The translations under genes were made by a program, and so were the position numbers. Below, one piece after another: positions 44,420 to 53,952 of a stretch of 64,000 nt of DNA. Within the stretch, counting starts at the first letter, position 1; every line of letters starts with the position of its first letter. The DNA is from Chloroflexota bacterium (lineage in GTDB: Bacteria > Chloroflexota > UBA11872): NCBI GenBank assembly GCA_022821645.1, contig JAJEDE010000022.1:1-64000 (forward strand), given 5' to 3'. Below the pieces are notes generated by a model that saw only the letters and a list, made by a program, of their open reading frames with translations, did no database searches and had not been told where the DNA came from.

Positions 44420-46105
44420 ATGGACTCCGAACGACGCATAACGCGCCGAACCGCGCTTCGTCTCACCAGCGCCCTGAGTCTTGGGCCTGGCGCATTGGTG
44501 CTGGCAGCCTGCGGTGAGCCGGAGGTCGTTGAAAGAATCGTGACGCAGACGGTCGAGAAGGTGGTGGAAGTCCCGGTCGAGCGAATCGTCGAGAAGATTG
44601 TCGAAGTCCCTGTTGACCGGATCGTCGAGAAGATCGTGGAAGTTCCGGTCGACCGAGTCATCGAGAAGATTGTCGAGGTGCCCGTAGATCGGATCGTGGA
44701 GAAGATCGTTGAAGTTCCGGTTGACCGGGTCATAGAGAAGGTCGTCACGGTTGAGGTGGTGCCGGTCGAGTCCAAAGTCACTGTGGTGACACCGGAGCCG
44801 ACGCCGGCCCCGTTCCACGGGGAGATCCGGTTTGTGACCGACCATACGGCTGGCCCGCGTGGCGCCGCCATGCAATGGGGCCTGGCGCGCTTCGCCGAGA
44901 AGCGGCCGGACATCTTTGTCAAGCTGGAACCGGCCGCCAACCTGATCGACAACCTAGCGGTCCAGTTCGCCGCCGGAACGGCGCCGCACGTGGCGCTGCT
45001 CTCGCAGTCCGACTTCCTGTACTTCTTTGAGTTTGGCGCCTTCACGGAGATCACCGAAGAGCTGGCCAAGCGTGACGACTTTTTCCCGGAGGACTATTAC
45101 TTCCTGCCGGACGCGTACACGTTCAACAACATCGACCACTCGTTCCCGCAGCCGTCTCTGATGACCGGGCCGCAGTTTGGGATGCCATTTCAGATCGGCA
45201 TCAGCGGATTTGTGGCCAACATCTCGCTTGCCGAGGCTGCCGGCGTCACCCTGCCGGACTCGGCCGGTGGATGGACCTGGGATGACTGGACGGAGTGGGA
45301 CGCCAAGATGACGAACCCCGACACCGGGGACTTCGGCACCTGGGCCCGCGACGACTACGAGTTCCAGTACATGCCGCAGATGTACTCCAACGGCATGGCC
45401 AAGCCGTTCGACGACACGTTGTCGAAGACCATGTACGACCTGCCCGAAGCCATTGAGGCGTGGGAGTACCTGATCAACAAGATCTTCGTGCACGAGACCT
45501 CGCCTCCGGCCGACCAGGTCAAGGAACTCGGCGGCGAGTTCGGCAACCCGTTTGCCGCCGGCAAGATCGGCATCTGGCCGTCCGGCCGGGTGTACTCGAC
45601 CGGGTTCGCGGTTCCGCGCATCAAGGACCGCTTCCAGTGGACGCTGCTGCCGGAAGTGATCGCCGCTCGCGGCGGTCCGCCGGGGCACTCCTGGCACGAT
45701 CAGCCGAATCTGGTGACCAACAGCGCCGAGCGCGACGGCTCCGTTGAGCAGTCCACGGCGTTGGCGGTGTTCCTCGCAGGTGAGGAGTACCAGGGCCGCG
45801 TCGGTATCGACCGCGGTCACATGCCGGTTCACCGGGACGCCATCGGCGCCCCGACCTCTGTGGCTCCACCGCCGGAGGGGATGAAGTGGCTGAAGGTCTA
45901 CGCGGACCGACCGGACAACCGCAGCCTCTACCCGTTCAACACGTGGCGGGAGTGGTGGCTGCAGCACCGAGCCCTCGGCCAGAAGGGCTGGGTTGGCGAG
46001 CAGTCGCCGGCCGAGTCCCTGCAGGCCTGCCAGGACTGGGGCACTCGCCACCTCGCGACGTACTACGGTCCGCAGCCGCTCGTCCAGGCGCCGGTCTACC
46101 CATAA
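44420..46105 (+). CDS. Extracellular solute-binding lipoprotein of an ABC importer (Tat type)
   Basis: A 561-aa substrate-binding protein. The signal has a twin-arginine motif (TRRTALRL, residues 8-15) and a lipobox LAAC with C31. Residues about 35-115 are repeats of VEVPVDRIVEKI (12 aa each), a probable extended spacer holding the binding domain off the membrane. The rest is a type 1 (MalE-like) periplasmic-binding fold: FHGEIRFVTDHTAGPR, GGWTWDDWTEWDAKMTNPDTG, FAAGKIGIWPSGRVYS. Sugar or glycoside uptake is typical of this cluster. No permease or ATPase gene is adjacent. The AGGAGG Shine-Dalgarno, 9 nt upstream, fixes ATG 44420. Confidence 0.93.
   Translation: MDSERRITRRTALRLTSALSLGPGALVLAACGEPEVVERIVTQTVEKVVEVPVERIVEKIVEVPVDRIVEKIVEVPVDRVIEKIVEVPVDRIVEKIVEVPVDRVIEKVVTVEVVPVESKVTVVTPEPTPAPFHGEIRFVTDHTAGPRGAAMQWGLARFAEKRPDIFVKLEPAANLIDNLAVQFAAGTAPHVALLSQSDFLYFFEFGAFTEITEELAKRDDFFPEDYYFLPDAYTFNNIDHSFPQPSLMTGPQFGMPFQIGISGFVANISLAEAAGVTLPDSAGGWTWDDWTEWDAKMTNPDTGDFGTWARDDYEFQYMPQMYSNGMAKPFDDTLSKTMYDLPEAIEAWEYLINKIFVHETSPPADQVKELGGEFGNPFAAGKIGIWPSGRVYSTGFAVPRIKDRFQWTLLPEVIAARGGPPGHSWHDQPNLVTNSAERDGSVEQSTALAVFLAGEEYQGRVGIDRGHMPVHRDAIGAPTSVAPPPEGMKWLKVYADRPDNRSLYPFNTWREWWLQHRALGQKGWVGEQSPAESLQACQDWGTRHLATYYGPQPLVQAPVYP
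44564..44743 (+). repeat. Five 36-bp in-frame tandem repeats in the solute-binding protein gene
   Basis: Units start at 44564, 44600, 44636, 44672 and 44708. Each encodes VEVPV(E/D)R(I/V)(V/I)EK(I/V). Synonymous differences between copies (e.g. GTC GAA versus GTG GAA, CCG/CCT/CCC) show the array is not freshly duplicated and that the protein sequence is being kept. Confidence 0.9.
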
Positions 46106-46155
46106 GGGTGGTGGGCGGCGCACCGGCGTCGAGTCTTGGATGACAGCGTGCCACC

Positions 46156-46192
46156 GATTTCGAGGCTAGCACCACGACGGTAGCTTCGAATC
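46156..46192 (+). terminator. Imperfect stem-loop after the solute-binding protein gene
   Basis: GATTTCGAGGCTAGC (46156-46170) pairs imperfectly with GTAGCTTCGAATC (46180-46192) around a 9-nt loop. It lies 50 bp downstream of the stop codon. No U-tract; a possible terminator or 3' stabiliser only. Confidence 0.3.
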
Positions 46193-46361
46193 GCTGCCGC
46201 TGCGCGACTTGGTGCCGGCGGCGCGTGACGAGCGTGAGGCAATTGAAGAAACCGTGCAAGTCACGGTCGAGCGGTCGTGAAGACGGCTGTCGCGGTCGTG
46301 GCGGAGCGGGTTGCGGAGATGGTGGGGTTGGCCGAGGTTGAGCAGACCGGCGACCTGCGGA

Positions 46362-49300
46362 TTATGTCCCGTCGCAGGCGGGCAGCCCGATAGTTCGCAC
46401 ATCGTTGAAGCGAACAGTCGGGTACCAGGGATTGATGCAACCGCTGAAATCGTTGCCACCCAGGAAGAGACGGACCAACCTACCGTCTTTGAAAAGGTTG
46501 CGAGGAATCGGACCGACGAGTTTGTTGTTCTGCAGGACAAGCTGTTCGAGGTTGTCGAGACGTTCAAATTCCGGAGGAATCCTGCCGTCCAAGGCATTGT
46601 CACCCAGGTCAAGCCATACCAGCCGGTCGAGATCCGCGAGCTGTCGCGGGATTTCACCTTGCAACTGATTCTCACTGAGATCGATCCCAATTACGCGTCC
46701 GGTACGGTCGGTGGTCACGCCGTGCCATTGGCCGATCGGCAAGTCACTATGCCAATTGCCTCGGTTCAACCAGTTGGGTCCGTCGGTTGCGTCGTACAGG
46801 GCAATCAGGACAGCCCTGTCCGGGTCGTCCGGAGCGCGCGTTTCGGCGGACTGATTGCTCTTGCAGAACGGCAGGCCAAGCTCAGGAAAGTCATTGTTCG
46901 GAATGTCGCGCCAGGCGTCGGGGAGGCATCCGGTGAGGGAATTTCCCGTGAGATCAATCCAGGTTAGCTCGACCAGGCGACCGAGTTCCGGGGGGATTTC
47001 GCCGGAGAGCTGGTTGTTCGATAGCTCCAAGACTCTAAGGCTGGACAGTCGCGCCAACCCGGATGGGATCGTTCCCTCGATCGCGTTGTAGTCGAGACCC
47101 AGCATGTCCAGGCTCTTGAGGTCGCCGAGTTCTTCAGGGATCGTGCTGGCCAACTCGTTCCCCCCGAGCTGTAGGATTCGTAGGTTGGTGAGTCGGCCCA
47201 ATTCGACCGGAATCGGGCCATAGAGTGCGTTTCCGCTCAAATGGAGGAGTTCAAGGCGATCCAGATCCGTCAGTTCGACAGGAAGCTCGCCGGTCAGGTT
47301 GTTTTCAATGAGGACTAGCCCGGTGACTCGACCGCTTGGGTCAGTGTGAACGCCGTGCCAATGGCCGATGGGCGAACCGCTAAGCCACTTGGTGCTGTCG
47401 GCCCAGTTGGGACCGCCGGTGGCGTGGTAGATGGCCGTCAGGGCAGCCCGGTCCGTGGCGATTGACGTGATGGCCGTTGAGTCCGCGGTTTCGCAGAACG
47501 GAAGCCCCAGTTCCTCAATGTCGTTTTGCTGAACGTTGCGCCACGCCCCGGGAAGGCAGCCGGTCAGCGCATTGGGGGCGAGGAACAGCGTTTGCAGCCT
47601 TTCCAGCTGTCCCAACTCCGGTGGGATTCCTCCGTGAAGCTGATTCCCGTAGAGGGACAGCCAGGTTAGGTTGACCAGCGTGTGCAATTCTGGAGGAATG
47701 GACCCCTGCAGAAGATTCCCTTCGAGAGCCAGACTCTCCAGGCTTGTAAGGTCGCCAAGCCAGGGTGGGATCCCTCCGGTCAGCCGGTTTTCCCAGAGCC
47801 CCAGCCAGGTGAGGTTGGATAGGTTGCGAAGTTCGGCCGGGAGTTCGCCCTGCAGCTGGTTCCCACTGAGATTCAAAACCTCGAGGCTAGTCAGGCTCCC
47901 CAACGCGGGCGGGATTTCGCCTCGAAAGTCGTTTCCGTCGAGTTCCAGCCACAGCAGATTCGTCAGTTGCCCCAGCGTGTCGGGAATCGCGCCGCGCAGC
48001 TGATTGCGGCCGAGGTTCAAAACAACCAGATTGGCGAGTTCCCCTACAGTGGCCGGGATCCCGCCGTAGAGTCCGTTTTCCCGCAACTCGATTCCCGTAA
48101 CGCCCCCGTTAGCATCAGTGGAAACGCCGTACCACTGGTCAAGGGGCCCGTCGCCGAGCCAGCCGCTGTTGTTCGACCAGTTAGGGCCGTTCGTGGCGCG
48201 GTAGAACTCGGTCAACACGTCCCTCTCGCGCGCTGCCAAGGCAGCAAGCGCTTCCACTGAAGGGTCTGCGCAGCCTGGTAGTTCAAGCGCCCATAAATCG
48301 TTGCTCGGAACCGCATGCAGCTCTTCGGGGACACAGCCAGTAAGCGGGTTGTCGGCGAGGAACAAGCGTCGCAGGTTGGCGAGGCGTTGCAGTTCGACAG
48401 GAATTTCGCCGTGAAGCTGATTTGAGTCGAGACCCAGCCACGTCAGTCCGGCGAGATCGCCCAGCGCAGTGGGAATCTCACCGTGCAACTGGTTATCTCC
48501 CAGGTCAAGGGTCTGCAGGTCGGTCAATTGCCCGAGCCAGTCGGGTATTCGCCCGCCAAGTTGATTGGTGCGGAGTCCAAGGTGTCTCAAGTAGCTGAGG
48601 TCGCCCAACACGGGCGGAATCTCGCCCTGCAGCCGATTCGCACCGAGATCAAGGACTTGCAGGTTGGTGAGGCGGCCAAGCGAGGACGGGACGGTGCCCT
48701 GCAATTTGTTGCCGGAGAGTTCCAGCGATGCGAGATATCGCAGGTCACCCAGAGCCGCGGGGATGAAGCCAGAGAGTTGATTCGATCCCAGGCGGAGCCA
48801 CTGCAGATACATCAGACCTGACACACCGGGCGGTATCGGCCCGGTCAGTTGATTGCCGCTGAGGTCGAGGTCTTCGAGGTCGGTAAGGTCGCCCAACGCA
48901 GCGGGCAAGCTGCCCCGAAGCTGGTTCTGAGATAGATCGAGTCGTACAACACGCCCTCGCGGGTCGGTGAACACGCCGTACCACTCGGCGATCGGGAAGT
49001 CACTCAGCCAGCGATCGTTGTTCGACCAGTTATCGCCGTTGGTGGCGTGGTAGATCGCGACCAGGGCTGCCCGGTCGGCAGCCGACCCTCTGGCGTCGTC
49101 GCAGAAGTGCAGACCGGAATAGGCGTCGCTGTCGCCGACCGTCCGAATTCTCTCGCCACTTGTCGATAGCGAGGTCGAGCCCGACGTGAAACCACCGCTA
49201 CCAACGACATTGCGCAGTTCCTCAGGAATGCAGCCCACGAGTTCATTTTCGGCGAAGCCAAGCCATTGCAGCGCGGAGAGATCGCCAAGCCAGGCCGGGA

Positions 49301-50630
49301 CGGCGCCTCGCAAATTGTTTCCGGTCAGGTCAAGGCTCTGCAGGTTGCTCAGATCGCTGAGCGCGACTGGAATCGATCCACTGAGTCGGTTATGGGCAAG
49401 CGAGAGCACCTGAAGCCATGGGAGGCTGCCGAGTTCGGGCGGGATTTCGCCGCTCAGCTGGTTAGCCGATAGGAACAGAAACTCGAGATCCGTCAGCCTT
49501 CCTAGCGAAGCTGGAATCGTCCCGTGCAGTTGGTTGTCGGCGATGGAGAGCGATCGCAACTTGGTCAAGCTGCCAAGCTCGTCGGGAATCTGGCCGGAAA
49601 GCTGGTTTGTAGTGAGGCTCAGCGTGACCAATTCGGTCAAGCGCCCAAGTTCGGGCGGGATTGGGCCTTCGAGACGATTTTCATCCAGACTCAAGAATTG
49701 GAGGTTCTTGAGGTCGCCGAGCGACGCCGGAATCTTCCCACCTATCTGATTGTTCCAGAGCACGAGCGTGGTGAGAGCGGCGAGGTTGCCGAGCTCTCTT
49801 GGAAGCGGACCCTCCAATCGATTCCAGTGGAGGTACAGTTCCCGCAGGCTACGAAGCTCTCCGATTTTGCCTGGGATGGGCCCACTGAGTTGGTTTCCGG
49901 CAAGGGCGAGGAACTGAAGTTTCTTCAGCGAACCGAGGTCGGGCGTAAGTCGGCCGGAAAGTTGGTTTCCGATGGCGCTGAGCCTGATCAGGCTCTTCAG
50001 TTCTCCGATCTCCGCGGGGATCTGACCTGCCAGCTGATTGCCGTCAAGATCGAGTTCCGTCAGGCTGGACAGGTCGCCAAGCTCGGCGGGAAGCTCACCT
50101 TGGAGTTGATTCTCGACGAGCTTAAGAGTTGTGACACGACCGGCCGAATCTGTGCTGACGCCGTACCAGGTGTTGAGCGGCGCATCGCTGAGCCAATAGC
50201 GATTGATCATCCAATTCGGGCCACCTGTGGCGTGGTAGAAGGCGACAAGGGCTTCTCGATCCTTCTCGCCAGCCGAAGGAGCGCGCGTGCGCTGCGGCGT
50301 AGCAGTGGATTGAGGCGTCGGCGATGACGTGGCCGTGCGCGCCGGAATCGATCCAGCAGCTGCCGACGGGGTTTCCGGCGGGGCTGCCGAGGAAGCTGGC
50401 CTATGAGCAGCGCCTGGGGTTTGCGCGGTTGTGGGCGTTGGCGGAGGCGAAGGCGAGACCGTTGGCGACGCGGATTCCGTACGCGATGAGGTCGTGGAGG
50501 GTGTGGGCTCGGAGCGAGACTCGGACGACGCTTTTGTCGCGGCAGGCGCCGGTGGAGCGGCGGCTTGCTGCGGGTCGCATGCAAACAGCAGAAGGAATGC
50601 AGCCAGAACAAGAGAAAGGACTCGCGCCAC
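46362..50630 (-). CDS. Giant plant-type leucine-rich-repeat lipoprotein
   Basis: About 1422 aa. A hydrophobic signal (ARVLSLVLAAFLLLFAC) ends in lipobox LFAC (C18). A Pro/Ser/Thr-rich stalk spans about 19-121. Five LRR modules follow, each opening with a cap of the type DRxALxxxYxATxGxNW...W and GVxTDxxGRV, then LRRs of the plant class (LxxLxxLxLxxNxLxGxIPxxLGxL, 24 aa), closing with GCxPxxxxxxxxND...LPxC. By counting NxL turns I find 13, 9, 8, 6 and 4 repeats, about 40 in all. Modules begin near 50267, 49090, 48240, 47460 and 46830. Surface-exposed ligand or host binding is the likely role (inference). GTG 50630 is chosen for the signal; ATG 50696 is an alternative. Confidence 0.93.
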   Translation of the reverse strand: MARVLSLVLAAFLLLFACDPQQAAAPPAPAATKASSESRSEPTPSTTSSRTESASPTVSPSPPPTPTTAQTPGAAHRPASSAAPPETPSAAAGSIPARTATSSPTPQSTATPQRTRAPSAGEKDREALVAFYHATGGPNWMINRYWLSDAPLNTWYGVSTDSAGRVTTLKLVENQLQGELPAELGDLSSLTELDLDGNQLAGQIPAEIGELKSLIRLSAIGNQLSGRLTPDLGSLKKLQFLALAGNQLSGPIPGKIGELRSLRELYLHWNRLEGPLPRELGNLAALTTLVLWNNQIGGKIPASLGDLKNLQFLSLDENRLEGPIPPELGRLTELVTLSLTTNQLSGQIPDELGSLTKLRSLSIADNQLHGTIPASLGRLTDLEFLFLSANQLSGEIPPELGSLPWLQVLSLAHNRLSGSIPVALSDLSNLQSLDLTGNNLRGAVPAWLGDLSALQWLGFAENELVGCIPEELRNVVGSGGFTSGSTSLSTSGERIRTVGDSDAYSGLHFCDDARGSAADRAALVAIYHATNGDNWSNNDRWLSDFPIAEWYGVFTDPRGRVVRLDLSQNQLRGSLPAALGDLTDLEDLDLSGNQLTGPIPPGVSGLMYLQWLRLGSNQLSGFIPAALGDLRYLASLELSGNKLQGTVPSSLGRLTNLQVLDLGANRLQGEIPPVLGDLSYLRHLGLRTNQLGGRIPDWLGQLTDLQTLDLGDNQLHGEIPTALGDLAGLTWLGLDSNQLHGEIPVELQRLANLRRLFLADNPLTGCVPEELHAVPSNDLWALELPGCADPSVEALAALAARERDVLTEFYRATNGPNWSNNSGWLGDGPLDQWYGVSTDANGGVTGIELRENGLYGGIPATVGELANLVVLNLGRNQLRGAIPDTLGQLTNLLWLELDGNDFRGEIPPALGSLTSLEVLNLSGNQLQGELPAELRNLSNLTWLGLWENRLTGGIPPWLGDLTSLESLALEGNLLQGSIPPELHTLVNLTWLSLYGNQLHGGIPPELGQLERLQTLFLAPNALTGCLPGAWRNVQQNDIEELGLPFCETADSTAITSIATDRAALTAIYHATGGPNWADSTKWLSGSPIGHWHGVHTDPSGRVTGLVLIENNLTGELPVELTDLDRLELLHLSGNALYGPIPVELGRLTNLRILQLGGNELASTIPEELGDLKSLDMLGLDYNAIEGTIPSGLARLSSLRVLELSNNQLSGEIPPELGRLVELTWIDLTGNSLTGCLPDAWRDIPNNDFPELGLPFCKSNQSAETRAPDDPDRAVLIALYDATDGPNWLNRGNWHSDLPIGQWHGVTTDRTGRVIGIDLSENQLQGEIPRQLADLDRLVWLDLGDNALDGRIPPEFERLDNLEQLVLQNNKLVGPIPRNLFKDGRLVRLFLGGNDFSGCINPWYPTVRFNDVRTIGLPACDGT

Positions 50631-50810
50631 GACGCCCCGCTCTTGCCAGGTAGGCGGCAGCGCAACGTGGACAACGAAGGAAATGGCGGTGTGCATGCTG
50701 GTTGAAACGAGTGACTTCCCGCGCCGGCCCCGAAAATACTGGCACTCGTTCCGTTTTTCAGCGAACGAGGTACTCCGCGACCGTACTGCTAGCATCGCTG
50801 AGCACAAGTG

Positions 50811-51317
50811 ATGGGCTCTGGGAGTAGGGATCTGGACGCATCTGACCTGACTCGATATGTGAGCGTGGCGCTGGCCGCGCTGGCGTATGGGGCAATGGTG
50901 AGTGGGGCTATCAATCCCTGGGCGCGGCCGCGGCCGGGGCAGGAACTGATGCAGCTACGGACCTCGTTTCGGGCGCGGATCCTGCTGTATCGGTGGTACC
51001 TGCTACTAATCCTGGGAATATTCCTGGGTGTGCGGCTATTGCCGGGGACGTGGACGACCGAGGGCGCCGACGTGGTGTCGTTGTTGCTGGTGGCGGGCTG
51101 GTTGCTGTTTCCGGTGAGCTACACGTTCACGGACCGCGGGGTTGGCCTGCACACGGGTCGGTTCTGGACCTGGGACAGCTTTGAGGCCTATCGGCGCGCC
51201 GGGGGCGTGGTGCAACTGCGGTCCTCGGAACGAGGCGACGTGTCGCTCTATCTCAACAATGCGCAGCAGCAGGCGATCTTGCCGCTGTTGCGGCGGCACG
51301 TCGCGCAGCGGCGTTAG
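50811..51317 (+). CDS. Hypothetical membrane protein
   Basis: A 168-aa protein with three hydrophobic helices in its first two thirds (YVSVALAALAYGAMVSGAI, YRWYLLLILGIFLGVRLL, DVVSLLLVAGWLLFPVSY), then a soluble C-terminal domain (VGLHTGRFWTWDSFEAYRRAGG, VSLYLNNAQQQAILPLL) that resembles a small PH-like domain as found in DUF5673/YdjM-type proteins. The assignment is tentative. ATG 50811 or the adjacent GTG 50808. It starts 180 bp from, and divergent to, the LRR gene and converges on gnd. Confidence 0.78.
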   Translation: MGSGSRDLDASDLTRYVSVALAALAYGAMVSGAINPWARPRPGQELMQLRTSFRARILLYRWYLLLILGIFLGVRLLPGTWTTEGADVVSLLLVAGWLLFPVSYTFTDRGVGLHTGRFWTWDSFEAYRRAGGVVQLRSSERGDVSLYLNNAQQQAILPLLRRHVAQRR

Positions 51318-51330
51318 GCCAGTCCTCGGT

Positions 51331-52767
51331 TCAGTCCACCGGGTCGCTGGTCGAGCTGCCACGCTGCGCACCGGACTCCCAGCGCGTGTGAAATACCCCG
51401 TCGCGATCGGTGCGCCGGTAGGTGTGGGCGCCAAAGTAGTCGCGCTGGGCCTGGATGAGATTGGCGGGGAGCCGGGCGGAGTGGTAGGCGTCGTAGTAAT
51501 CGAGTGAGGCGCTGAGGGCGGGGCATGGAATGCCGGCGGCCTTAGCTGCCCCAACCACGGATCGCCAGGCAGGCTGGGCGTCCGCAAGCTGGCTGGCGAA
51601 GGACGGCTCGACCATCAGGTTTGGCAGACCCGGGTCGTCACGAAAGGCGCCCTGGATGAGCCCGAGCAGGCGAGCCCGAATAATGCAACCCGCCTTCCAG
51701 ATGCGGGCCATCTCCGACAGATCGATGCCGTAGTCGCGCTCCTGCGAAGCGGTGCGCAGCAAGTCCATCCCCTGGGCGTATGAGCATATCTTGGCGGCGT
51801 AGAGCGCTTGCCGAACCTGCTCGACAATTTCCGCCGTGCGCTGCAGGGTCGGCGCCCGGCGCTCGCCGGCGGCGCTGACTCGCTCGTCCTTGCGGGCCGA
51901 GATGTTGCGGGACCAGACGGCGGCGTCAATGGTGGGGATGGGGACACCCAGTTCCAGGGCGTCCTGCGACATCCAGCGTCCGGTGCCCTTCTGACCGGCG
52001 GCGTCGAGAATCTGGTCAACCAGATAACCGTTGCCATGCGCGTCGCGGACGCGAAAGACGTCGGCGGTGATCTGGATGAGGAACGACTCAAGCTCGCCCT
52101 CGTTCCACTCGTTAAACACGTCGGCCAGTTCGGGCGGGGTCAGGCCGGCGGCCTGCAGCACGGCATAGGCCTCGGCGATCAATTGCATGTCGCCGTATTC
52201 GATGCCGTTGTGGACCATCTTGACGTAGTGCCCGGCGCTGGAGGCGCCGCAGTAGGCAGTGCACGGGCCGTCGTCGGTGGTGGCCGCGATGCGTTCCAGG
52301 ATTGGACGCATGGCCTCGTAGGCGGCCGAGGGACCGCCCGGCATGATGGATGGTCCGAGCAGGGCGCCGGATTCGCCGCCGCTGATGCCGGTACCGAGGA
52401 ACATGACATCGGTGGCCTGGACGCGTTCGAAGCGCCGAGCGGTGTCGTGGAAGAGTGAATTGCCCCCATCCATGACCACGTCGCCTGGCGCCAGCAGCGG
52501 GAGCAACTGGTCCAGGACGGCGTCCACGCCGCGGCCGGCCTGCACCATGAGGATGATGCGGCGCGGACGATCGAGGGCCGAAACGAATGCCTCAAGCGAG
52601 TGCGCGCCGCGGACCGACGTGCCGGCGGCGTCGCCGGCAAGAAACTCTTCGGTGCGCTCAACGGTGCGGTTGTAAACCGTGATAGGAAAGCCGTTGCGCT
52701 CGATGTTGAGGGCGAGATTGCGGCCCATGACCGCAAGGCCGATAAGTCCGACGGAGGTGGAGGCCAT
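51331..52767 (-). CDS. gnd: 6-phosphogluconate dehydrogenase (decarboxylating)
   Basis: A 478-aa long-form enzyme of the pentose phosphate pathway, making ribulose 5-phosphate and NADPH. The Rossmann start is VGLIGLAVMGRNLALNIE, followed by VYNRTVERTEEF (NADP-type Arg after strand 2). Substrate-binding blocks are GTGISGGESGALLGPSIMPGG and the catalytic KMVHNGIEYGDMQLIAEAY. The C-terminal helical tail (ALSASLDYYDAYHSARLPANLIQAQRDYFGAHTYRR) closes the dimer active site. ATG 52767 is the standard start; upstream in-frame sequence is unconserved. Confidence 0.98.
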   Translation of the reverse strand: MASTSVGLIGLAVMGRNLALNIERNGFPITVYNRTVERTEEFLAGDAAGTSVRGAHSLEAFVSALDRPRRIILMVQAGRGVDAVLDQLLPLLAPGDVVMDGGNSLFHDTARRFERVQATDVMFLGTGISGGESGALLGPSIMPGGPSAAYEAMRPILERIAATTDDGPCTAYCGASSAGHYVKMVHNGIEYGDMQLIAEAYAVLQAAGLTPPELADVFNEWNEGELESFLIQITADVFRVRDAHGNGYLVDQILDAAGQKGTGRWMSQDALELGVPIPTIDAAVWSRNISARKDERVSAAGERRAPTLQRTAEIVEQVRQALYAAKICSYAQGMDLLRTASQERDYGIDLSEMARIWKAGCIIRARLLGLIQGAFRDDPGLPNLMVEPSFASQLADAQPAWRSVVGAAKAAGIPCPALSASLDYYDAYHSARLPANLIQAQRDYFGAHTYRRTDRDGVFHTRWESGAQRGSSTSDPVD

Positions 52768-52851
52768 GACAGGTACCAGGAAAAGCGACGGCCCATTCTG
52801 GCGCACTCGGCGGTCGGTGCGTCGCCTTTGGCAGAATTGAGGCGAGAACCC

Positions 52852-53472
52852 ATGCCTACGTCCCAACCCTCAGCCGCCGAGGCCCGGCGCGCGCGCCGTC
52901 GTGCCGCGCGCGCGGCACGCCAGCGCTCCGCGCGCCTGATGCGACGCCTGCGGCTGGCGGGACTTGCGCTGCTTGGCGCCGGCGCGGTTGCGGTATTGGC
53001 CGTGCTGGTGATTGCCCTGGGACGCGGACCGGACACCGACGCGCCGCAGCGCATCCGAGTCGAGAACGAAGGCCGACAACACGTGGCGGAGGGGACCGTT
53101 GTTGAGCACACGGCGGATCCGCCGGCTTCGGGCGATCACTACCCTGTCTGGTCGCGTTACGGCGTGTTTGAAGAACCCGTGAACCCCGGCTACTGGGTCC
53201 ACAACCTGGAGCACGGAGCGATCGTGCTGCTGTACACCTGCGCCGAAGACTGCGAGCAGGTCCGAGCCGACATCAGCCAGGTCTACGCGACGCTGCCGGA
53301 CGGCGCCTTCGGCGAAGTGAAGCTGCTGGCCACGCCGTACGAGGGCGACTTTGGTTCGCGGTTCATGCTGATCGCCTGGAACTGGCAGGAACCTTTTGAC
53401 GAATTCGACGCACGTCGAATCGAGCAGTTCTATCGGGAATTCCTGGACCGCGGGCCGGAGCGCGCCCCGTGA
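52852..53472 (+). CDS. DUF3105 membrane-anchored protein
   Basis: A 206-aa protein with a very basic N-terminus (RRARRRAARAARQRSARLMRRLR), one transmembrane helix at about 36-56, and an extracytoplasmic DUF3105 domain. The domain hallmark is SGDHYPVWSRYGVFEEPVNPGYWVHNLEHGAIVLLYTC, whose His residues could bind metal. Function of the family is unknown. ATG 52852. Divergent from gnd, 84 bp apart. Confidence 0.88.
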   Translation: MPTSQPSAAEARRARRRAARAARQRSARLMRRLRLAGLALLGAGAVAVLAVLVIALGRGPDTDAPQRIRVENEGRQHVAEGTVVEHTADPPASGDHYPVWSRYGVFEEPVNPGYWVHNLEHGAIVLLYTCAEDCEQVRADISQVYATLPDGAFGEVKLLATPYEGDFGSRFMLIAWNWQEPFDEFDARRIEQFYREFLDRGPERAP

Positions 53473-53565
53473 CCGGCCGCGGACAATTGATTGGAAGCAA
53501 CGGGCAGCAATGGCCTATGGTGGGTTCAAACACCCCCGTCGCAGACGCGTTCGGAGCGCTCCTGA

Positions 53566-53952
53566 ATGATTGAACGAGAACCTTTCATTATCCGAAACGG
53601 CATGCGCATCTTCAGCGTGCTGGTCGTGGTCGGTCTGGTAGCGCTGATCGTGGTGGGCATTCGGTTCCAGATCGAGAATGCGGAACACGCGAATGAGGTG
53701 AACCGGTACAGTTCAAGAGTTCCGAATGCGGTCGAACTCAAGGCCTCGTGCGACTACTTCGGTGGACAGTTCCTGGGGATGCCCGTGTCAATGCCACGCA
53801 CCGGGGCGCCCGGGCTGATGGAAGTATGCAACCTGGCCGGAACGCCACAGGCAGGCTGGCAATGTGAGCACTTCGACGGAGCGTATAGCCGAGGCTCGTG
53901 CAGCGTCGATGTGGGAGCGACGCTCCAGGCCTTGCCAAGAGCGTCGGGATAA
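53566..53952 (+). CDS. Small membrane-anchored protein with four conserved-looking cysteines
   Basis: A 128-aa unrecognised protein. A transmembrane helix at about 13-33 (MRIFSVLVVVGLVALIVVGI) is followed by an extracytoplasmic domain with four Cys (C62, C88, C100, C112) that could form two disulfides. It follows the DUF3105 gene by 93 bp on the same strand. Codon use is similar to neighbours. ATG 53566. Confidence 0.65.
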   Translation: MIEREPFIIRNGMRIFSVLVVVGLVALIVVGIRFQIENAEHANEVNRYSSRVPNAVELKASCDYFGGQFLGMPVSMPRTGAPGLMEVCNLAGTPQAGWQCEHFDGAYSRGSCSVDVGATLQALPRASG

